Assembly: GCF_022458985.1 (NCBI RefSeq)
Contig: NC_061779.1
Coordinates: 21,621,001-21,685,000 of the forward strand
DNA from: Mugil cephalus
Lineage: Eukaryota; Chordata; Actinopteri; Mugiliformes; Mugilidae
Reading direction: 5' to 3'
DNA length: 64,000 bases
Shown: positions 57,770-64,000 of the stretch, in pieces
Layout of the letters: each line of letters opens with the position of its first letter
Position numbering within the stretch: position 1 is the stretch's first letter
Notes under the pieces: model-generated
The model's database searches: none
What the model saw: the letters and a program-made list of their open reading frames with translations, nothing else
Told to the model about the DNA's origin: nothing
Translations under genes and position numbers: made by a program

Positions 57770-58060
57770 GTCTGCTGAGACTGAGTGCGAGGGCTGCAGA
57801 AGGAACCTGTTCCACGCTCGGATGTCTCTCTCCCTCTCTCTCTCCTCTCCTCTGTCTCCTCTCTTTGACTCTTCCTCACCCTCCTCCTCCTTCACTGTGC
57901 TCCTCTGGGCTCAGCCTCCCGTTCACACTGTTAAACCCAAGTGTGTTTTTTTTTTTTTTTTTGGATTCGGACGGACGCTCGCTCACACTCTGCCACCTCT
58001 TCGTCCGTGTGTCTCAGTGAGCTGGCTGCAATCTTGTCTACTGTCTTTTAAGGGAGGCAG
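57770..58060 (-). promoter_or_regulatory. crabp1: crabp1 promoter and 5' UTR
   Basis: On the minus strand a TATA-like CTTAAAAG lies at about 58051-58044, just downstream of a purine-rich GGGGGAGGGACC box. A start near 58020 would give a 5' UTR of about 250 nt. That leader would contain an A-run (T16 on the plus strand at about 57946-57962) and a GA-rich stretch (57826-57900). The positions are inferred; the TATA variant is not canonical. Confidence 0.45.
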
Positions 58061-61000
58061 AGGAGGTCCCTCCCCCTGAAAGCTCTGTCCCATTAATACA
58101 GCAGAGCGAGACCGGCGTGTCTGCTCTCTCTGGGGATCAAAGACTAATATTCTATTAGAGTGTATTTATAGAGTGCAGCTTGGTCAATAGCTACATTATA
58201 GATTGTACTGATGTCGAGGAATAGGAGAAGAATGTCAGCAGGTCCTCACAAAATTAAAAATACCAAGGTTTGGTTAACACTGCTAAACTTTTATTTTGGA
58301 CTACTCAGATCTTCTTTAAAGTTCAGTTCATACTGTTTACTTTTATACCAAACATGTGGATTCTTACGTTTTATGGTGTCTTTACAAAGAGCAACATATC
58401 ACAGCAAAATTAAAGTAAAATTGCATGAAACCACCTGTGAATCACAAACTCAGGTCAAAGAGATCATTTACTGCTCCAGTAATTATTCATCTTGATGTTT
58501 TGCATCCTTCGTTATTAATTATACATTAGTCAGTATTATTGGATGGAATCCGTGGAATTATTTTGTGAAGTGTAGCACTGTGAGAAAACTACAGGTGAGG
58601 TGCCAGTGAACAAATAATTAATTCTCAAACTCATCGCTGCTCTAGAAAGATTAGGAAATTAAATAAGTGTATCATCATATCAAGATCATGGCATCTAGTG
58701 GTTCAACTTAATCTAGCGAAAGAAAGATGTAATGAGCAGATGAGGTCTCAGCGAATATCAACATTTTCCTCAGACATTCTAAGTTTACCAAGACAGATCC
58801 ATATCCAGATGAAATTACTTTAGATTCATGTACCATTCACCTCCACCATTTCTCAGATTCTCAGTGAAACTTGTTAACAGTTTTTTTTTGTGAATACATT
58901 ATGATGAGTTGATAGCTTAATTTAACACTTTGGTCTAAATAAAAATGAACAATAGTAGTTCCAACTCAATAGCACATGAACTTTTCAACTGATATTTCTG
59001 CCTTTCATTCAACATAGAGGTGTATTCAGTTAGCACAATTTATTCTGACTTACACAAATAAGTTGTTGTACTATAAAAAAAACTTTCCATGAACAGTTTT
59101 GAGTAGAATGAAAAGTAAATAAATACTCAAAATTAAGTCGAAATAACTTAAAAATGTCCACACAAATTGTTACATCAAGTTGTTACGATGAGCCAGCACA
59201 TACTTTTCTTTAGAGCGTACCTGACACGGATAACAAGTAGTTAACTAAACACAGCTGTGAAGTTCAGTACCTGAGTTCCCAATGGAGCCAAAACTCAGTA
59301 GAGGCATCACTTAATCCAAATGCTACGTTATCAATATAACCACGTCAGTTCATGTAGCTCAATACTATATCAACTGTTAAAGTGAATGTATTTAAACTCT
59401 GTCTGGATTTATAGATATTAAATTACATAAATTATATTATATACACATAATGTATATCACGTTTGTCACCCTTGCATGGATAAAGACAAGAGGAGGTGAT
59501 TTGATGTGACAGTAGATCATAGACGCTTGACATGGATTGCATGCTTACTGAACAGCTATGATCAAATTATATATGATAAATTCTCATAATTCACATGCAA
59601 AGAAAGGATTTAAAGGACTCAAACAAACACAGACACCTCGTCTTAAAAGTTGGTGGGATTAGCCAGCTTGATCTCCATAGACACAGTCTGCCAGAAATAA
59701 ATCCCAGAATCAGACCAGACCGATCAAATATATAAAGAGCAAAAAGTAGGAAATAGAAAATCACAAAAGGAGCTGCTTTTGCAGTCAAATCCCAAATCTC
59801 TAAAGAGCAGAGCAGAGTCACAGGGAGGCATATACATCTAAAGAATATAAGAAATATAAAAGCTTTGACTCTGTTTGGCAGTTTGATCGGCCTTTATCTC
59901 TTTTTAATTTTGTCAGTCTTTTTTATGTTTTAAATCCAGCTGTCTCTACTCAGTATATATTGTGATACGTATGTATAGTAATAAGTACAAAGGGTTCATG
60001 CCAATTCAAAACAGAAAGACGACTGCACGCTTGATGTTGGGCTCTCACAGCCCTTCATTTGGTCATGTTAAAGATAATGACAGTAGACGTCTCATCTGCG
60101 TTTTCGCACGCTGCAGCTGATGCCACAACAACAGCTTCATTACCCTCCAATATCGGTTCTCAGCAAATGTGAATGAATCACTTGGCTGAAAATAGCTGCT
60201 GCATCATTATCTCTGCAGCCTGCACAACCAACTGGAGGAAATTCACAAGTGCCTGAAGGAGAAACATTTCTGTACGCTTTCCAGTTGAGACTGGGGGAAC
60301 AGATCCAGACTTCACATACAGTATATACCGTATATACACACGGCATTGAAAGTGTAATTCTGTGGGCATAAAGTAGAATCTACTGAATAGATTCTGCAGA
60401 TTGTGTCTCACTCTGTAAACCTGCCTTTTTCTGATGGTGGCATGTAAGATTAACAGGTTATTCTAAATTGGCCATAGGTGTTGCACTTCGATGTGAGTTG
60501 TTGTTTGTTGGTCTGTGTTAACACATCACCTGTCCAAGCTGAACCTTGTCCGTCACCTGTTGTCAGCTGTGATAGGTTCCAGTCTGACCCTCTACAGCAT
60601 AAGTATAGACGAGACATATATTAACATTATGTTTTTGTAAATGCATTTTAATATATTGTCATTCCTTTATATACAAGCAACCACAGGGAAACTGTCAATG
60701 ATCAGCCTCATTATAGTGGATGTCATGAAGCGTTTGTTAAATTGGTGTACTCCTTGTAATGACTATAGATCAAACTATTATTTTTTTTCCATAGATGTAT
60801 AGTTTAACCCCCAACAGGGAAAAGGTTCTGGGTGAGATGCAGAGGTTTAAAACAACAGTGACTGTATATCAGCATCAATTCTCTCCTGCAGATGCTGTCG
60901 ACTGTCATGAAACTTTCTTGAGGAGTGTTTTGAGTAGGTAGAGCTCAGACTGCTGCTGCAGCACCTGTCAAAGTTGTAGGAGATTTTTGCTCTTAGCCTT

Positions 61001-61555
61001 CAGACTCAGGTTTCTCTTTCTCCCTGCACTGTAGTGGCTTCACATTGTTATTATTTCAGTCAGACAGAAAAGTCGAGACAGAAAAGTCTTTATTGATTGA
61101 TTGAGATGGCTCTAAAAATGACTTGTGAAGCTGTTTGTATTTAAATTCAACACATTAATTAAATTAAATTCAATTGAATTTAATCATATTTAATTTGGGA
61201 TATCAAGAACACTATTAAAACATTCGTTTTGTTATTATTTCAAATAATGACACAACATTAAACTATTGAAAATTGGAATTAACTATGAATTAATAGCAGG
61301 TCTGTGTCTTGCTCTAGTCAATGAATAAATTATTCATAATTATCTTGTTATATAATATCATTTTTATGCTGTAAAATAATTTCCTATATTAATCGTCATA
61401 CCCAGCTAATAGATTTTTTTCTACATTTGACTAAAATGGTTGTTTTCAATTTCAATTGAATCTAAATATCAAGACATTTCCCATCTTTTTTTTCTTTTTT
61501 GTTTAAATAAACGGTTTTTAAAATATTTTTTTTTATCTATTACAATAATTGCTTT
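58061..61555. other. Divergent intergenic interval between crabp1 and wdr61
   Basis: AT-rich, with no gene found. It holds a nuclear-receptor-like pair AGGTCA-aag-AGATCA at 58452-58466, about 400 bp upstream of the presumed crabp1 start, and a 22-bp perfect AT-rich palindrome at 61163-61184. Regulatory sequence for both flanking genes must lie here, but I cannot point to it with confidence. Confidence 0.5.
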
Positions 61556-61742
61556 GCCAGAACTTTCCCTCCACTGCTCCGCTGGTGGTGATAATGAGCT
61601 TCTCAAGCTATGGCCCAGCTGCAGAGAAAAAAACAAAGAAGAAGAAGACGGAAAGCGGAAGTTACATCAAATGTTGTCATGGCGTCTCACATGTAAACGA
61701 TCAAGACAAATTTTGATAAAACACTGTTTCTGGAATTTTCAA
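61556..61742 (+). promoter_or_regulatory. wdr61: wdr61 probable promoter and non-coding exon 1
   Basis: An ETS-type site (GCGGAAGT, about 61656-61663) stands within a modest GC rise, followed by a donor AAG|GTACGAG near 61743. A plausible acceptor TTTTAG at about 62205 precedes the exon with the ATG. ETS motifs at the start site are typical of housekeeping genes such as wdr61. The exon limits are inferred. Confidence 0.4.
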
Positions 61743-62130
61743 GGTACGAGGACTATTTTATGTCAGTTTACTACTTCTATGTCATTGCAGCTAACTCCAT
61801 AAATTGAGTTATAAGCCGGTATTGTAAGATTAAAAGCAGCTCACAGCTCCGTGTTGCAGCGCTAACCTGCTCTGATGACTGATGCTAGTCGGAGCTAGCC
61901 AGCATTAGGCATAGTTTCCCATTAAGTTTTTACTTTTAAAGTGGTTCAACTGCACGCACTCAAAATTAAGTTGTTCTTGATATTTTATTTCGGTGTCTGC
62001 CGCACAAGCCACGGTTACCAATATGAAGTTTAATTAAGTTTGATGTGTGTGGTTTTGTGCATGCTAATTTCAAGAGTGACAGTTCCCAGAGGTTTGCGTT
62101 TGCTTTTTAAACACTTTTTTTGGATATACC

Positions 62131-62170
62131 ATGACCTGGATGACTGAGAACCTTCACAGACATCTTCTTA
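62131..62170 (-). repeat. Fragment of the repeat family seen at 17479 and 35090
   Basis: ATGACCTGGATGACTGAGAA followed by CCTTCACAGACATCTTCTT. Its reverse complement matches the 5' text of the hairpin-bearing fragment at 17479. It lies in the presumed wdr61 5' UTR intron. Confidence 0.6.
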
Positions 62171-62248
62171 GAGGTATTCGTTGCTAACATTCATGTTGGT
62201 TTTAGATTGAAGCTACTAAACCTACTCTCGGACCACCAGGACCAAACA

Positions 62249-62675
62249 ATGAGCACTCAAGTAAGAAAACAAATACCCATATATTCTGGCCAGGACTCCT
62301 TTGTGTTATTTCTTGACCTTATCAGATATTAACTCTGGACTTGTGCTCTGATTTCAGTACAGCATTCTGTTCAAGCAAGAACACGGTGAGTAACGTTATG
62401 AATGAACTAGTAGCTTTGTTAACTTGATTATCTTTAGCCTGCAGGTGTGTTGTTTTCAGCCATGTGCTTTATACCAGCCTGATCCACTCAACTAGTTTAC
62501 TGTCTGATAAAACGCATGTTGTGTATGTTGTGTTATTATTTTTTTTAACCTGCATTTGTTTCCCCTCAGCCCATGATGATGCCATCTGGACAGCAGCGTG
62601 GGGTAAAAGTGAAGCGGATGGCTCAGAAACCATCATCACTGGATCACTAGATGATATGGTGAAAGTCTGGAAGTG
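62249..62675 (+). CDS. wdr61: wdr61 (SKI8/SKIC8) WD-repeat protein, first exons (3' partial)
   Basis: Exons 62249-62260 (ATG), 62358-62385 and 62570-62675 join in frame to [13 protein letters not shown] and then [12 protein letters not shown] and [13 protein letters not shown], 49 residues that end in a split Trp codon. This is the start of vertebrate WDR61, including most of the first WD repeat (GH-like AHDDAIW to the VWKW end). The remaining roughly 255 residues lie beyond the window; no later exon was found before 64000. The family is an eight-WD, seven-bladed propeller shared by the PAF1 transcription-elongation complex and the cytoplasmic SKI complex that feeds RNA to the exosome. The gene is divergent from crabp1, as in human. 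Confidence 0.93.
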
Positions 62676-62904
62676 GTACGTGTTTCTTTTATAATGATAT
62701 TTCTCATGGTTGTAAGACGTAACACAGAAAGCCATTTGGAAATTTTATCTCGGCTCATATGTTATTTAGTTGCTTTCCTAAGTTACTTGCACTGATTTTT
62801 TGAGTAATTTCTGGTCAGATGAGCTTGGCATTTTTATAAACTGAAGTGATAGTGAGGACAGATAGACTGGAACATCACTTATACTTGTGATGCAATAGGA
62901 CAGT

Positions 62905-63205
62905 ACTGGACCTAGACCAGACCAGACCAGACCAGGTGCCCCCACCCCATAGCAATGACACTCCTTGGAGACAGCAGTCATCCCCATCAGGATGCAGGCT
63001 GACACAGACACACACACACAAAATCTCTTAAGGAACGACCCAGAAAACATGAAGAACAGCACAAGGTGTTGACCTGGCCTCCAGATTCACAAAGTATCTG
63101 TGGGATGATCCACAGAGGCGCCTCCCCTCAACCCATTAGACCCCCACTAACAGACCCATGTCCATTCTCTGATGAATCACAACTGTTTTGGCAGCAAAAA
63201 CAGTT
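62905..63205 (+). mobile_element. Decayed Tc1-like transposon fragment, second copy
   Basis: Same subfamily as 10355-10710. It shares a GACCAGACCAGACC start, AGCAATGACACTC, ATCCCCATCAGGATGCAG, GACACAGACACA, AACAGCACAAGGTGTTGACC and TGGCCTCCA, then CTCAACCCATTAGACC and CACAACTGTTTTGGCAGCA. It also retains an ATCTGTGGGATGATCCACAG word absent from the first copy. It is non-coding and lies in a wdr61 intron. Confidence 0.6.
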
Positions 63206-63950
63206 CCCTGTTCCCGGATGAATGTGTTTTTGTTGTGCTTTATTTCCCTTTCATTGACATCAAGCTCATTTTTCCCCTGTTTTAAATCAAAAGTAGCTGC
63301 TGCCGTGTAGCTCAGAGAAACTGTTTATTTCACAGTCTGGAGGTGGACTGCTATATGGGGAAATGATTAATGAGCGAGTGGGAAAGTGTGTTTCTTATTT
63401 GTCGATTTGTTTTATGGTGGTTGCCAACAAAATAATCTATTTCTCATTTTTGAGTGAAAGTGAGTAAGGTTTATGACAGTCACTCATACATTGTTAATAG
63501 CTCATTTTTATAAACTGTGACACACAGATGAAGAAAAATTCAACTGAACAGGAAAAAATGAGTATTGTCATAATTCAAGAGATAAAATGAAATGATGAGG
63601 CTTTGAGTGGAGCTCATGTGACATTAAGAGGAGCCAAGTGTTTCATCCTCTGAAGGGTTCAGATATTAAGCTCAAGCAACTGTCTTCAGACAAATGCTGC
63701 AATTTCTCCCACTAGGCTCAAACTTATTTTGACTGTGAGTTTGTTTGTATGTTTCTTAAAAATGATACATGATTAAATCCAATGTTTTGGCCAATCGTTC
63801 AGGACGTCTGACTCTAAAAAAATATCAGATATGGACCTTTGAGTAATAAATCTGTAAAGCTTGGCTTTTTTTGAGTCGTTTGTTTTCTAAATTCACCACT
63901 TTTGCTTTTCATCATTAGCATTAAGACAATATTTAACAAAGCAAAGATGT
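63206..63950 (+). other. wdr61 intron, no further feature seen
   Basis: AT-rich intronic sequence with no exon matching the next part of WDR61. Confidence 0.55.
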
Positions 63951-63951
63951 A

Positions 63952-64000
63952 CATTCAGTTGCCAGTTTAATAGGTACACCTAGCTAAAACTGCTGTGACC
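63952..64000. mobile_element. Start of a DNA-transposon copy at window edge
   Basis: TTCAGTTGCCAGTTTAATAG then GTACACCTAGCTAAAACT. 'TTGCCAGTTTATTAGGTACACCTAGCTAAAACT' is the opening text of a common fish repeat as I remember it. The element continues past the window. Confidence 0.5.

Noticed and set aside
61440-61802. 120-codon plus-strand ORF upstream of wdr61
   Set aside because: It starts in AT-rich DNA, crosses the presumed wdr61 promoter and first donor site, and has no recognisable domain.

Overview
This is nuclear DNA from a ray-finned fish, most likely a percomorph teleost. Genes are split into many short exons with GT-AG introns, microsatellites are frequent ((TA)n, (CA)n, (CTT)n, (AATAG)n), and several interspersed-repeat families look typical of teleosts. 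The encoded proteins align almost end to end with known vertebrate orthologues (compared from memory). There is no operon structure, CRISPR array or prokaryotic feature.

Layout: (1) 285-7456, plus strand: the last 11 coding exons of ptpn9, a lipid-binding CRAL-TRIO plus tyrosine-phosphatase protein; its 5' exons lie left of the window. A roughly 2.1-kb 3'UTR probably follows. (2) 9.6-15.8 kb: intergenic, with a decayed Tc1-like element at 10.36 kb and a GC/CpG-rich block at 13.25-14.8 kb. (3) 15.8-29.6 kb, plus strand: complete sin3a, with a CpG-island promoter, a non-coding first exon, 20 coding exons giving 1273 residues, and a roughly 1.4-kb 3'UTR carrying Pumilio-type motifs. (4) 29.6-40.7 kb: gene-poor intergenic DNA with two near-identical tRNA-Thr(AGT) genes on the minus strand, a decayed third copy, retroelement remnants, and one unexplained membrane-like ORF. 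(5) 40.76-58.05 kb, minus strand: complete crabp1 (four exons, 137 residues), expanded by a 10.8-kb second intron that holds a non-autonomous hAT element with recognisable inverted repeats and target-site duplication. (6) 58.1-61.5 kb: the divergent interval between crabp1 and the next gene. (7) 61.56 kb to the right edge, plus strand: the first exons of wdr61 (skic8), running out of the window.

The four genes are not one pathway. SIN3A is the scaffold of an HDAC corepressor. WDR61 serves the PAF1 and SKI complexes. CRABP1 binds retinoic acid in the cytosol. PTPN9 acts on secretory vesicles. Their order and orientation match two blocks of human 15q24-q25 (PTPN9-SIN3A in tandem, CRABP1/WDR61 head to head) that are megabases apart in human but adjacent here. 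I did not find a convincing new molecular system. The most unusual items are the tRNA-Thr duplication cassette, which lacks an obvious Pol III terminator; the tetraspanin-like orphan ORF with an in-frame TGA downstream of crabp1; and a 16-bp perfect hairpin in sin3a intron 1.
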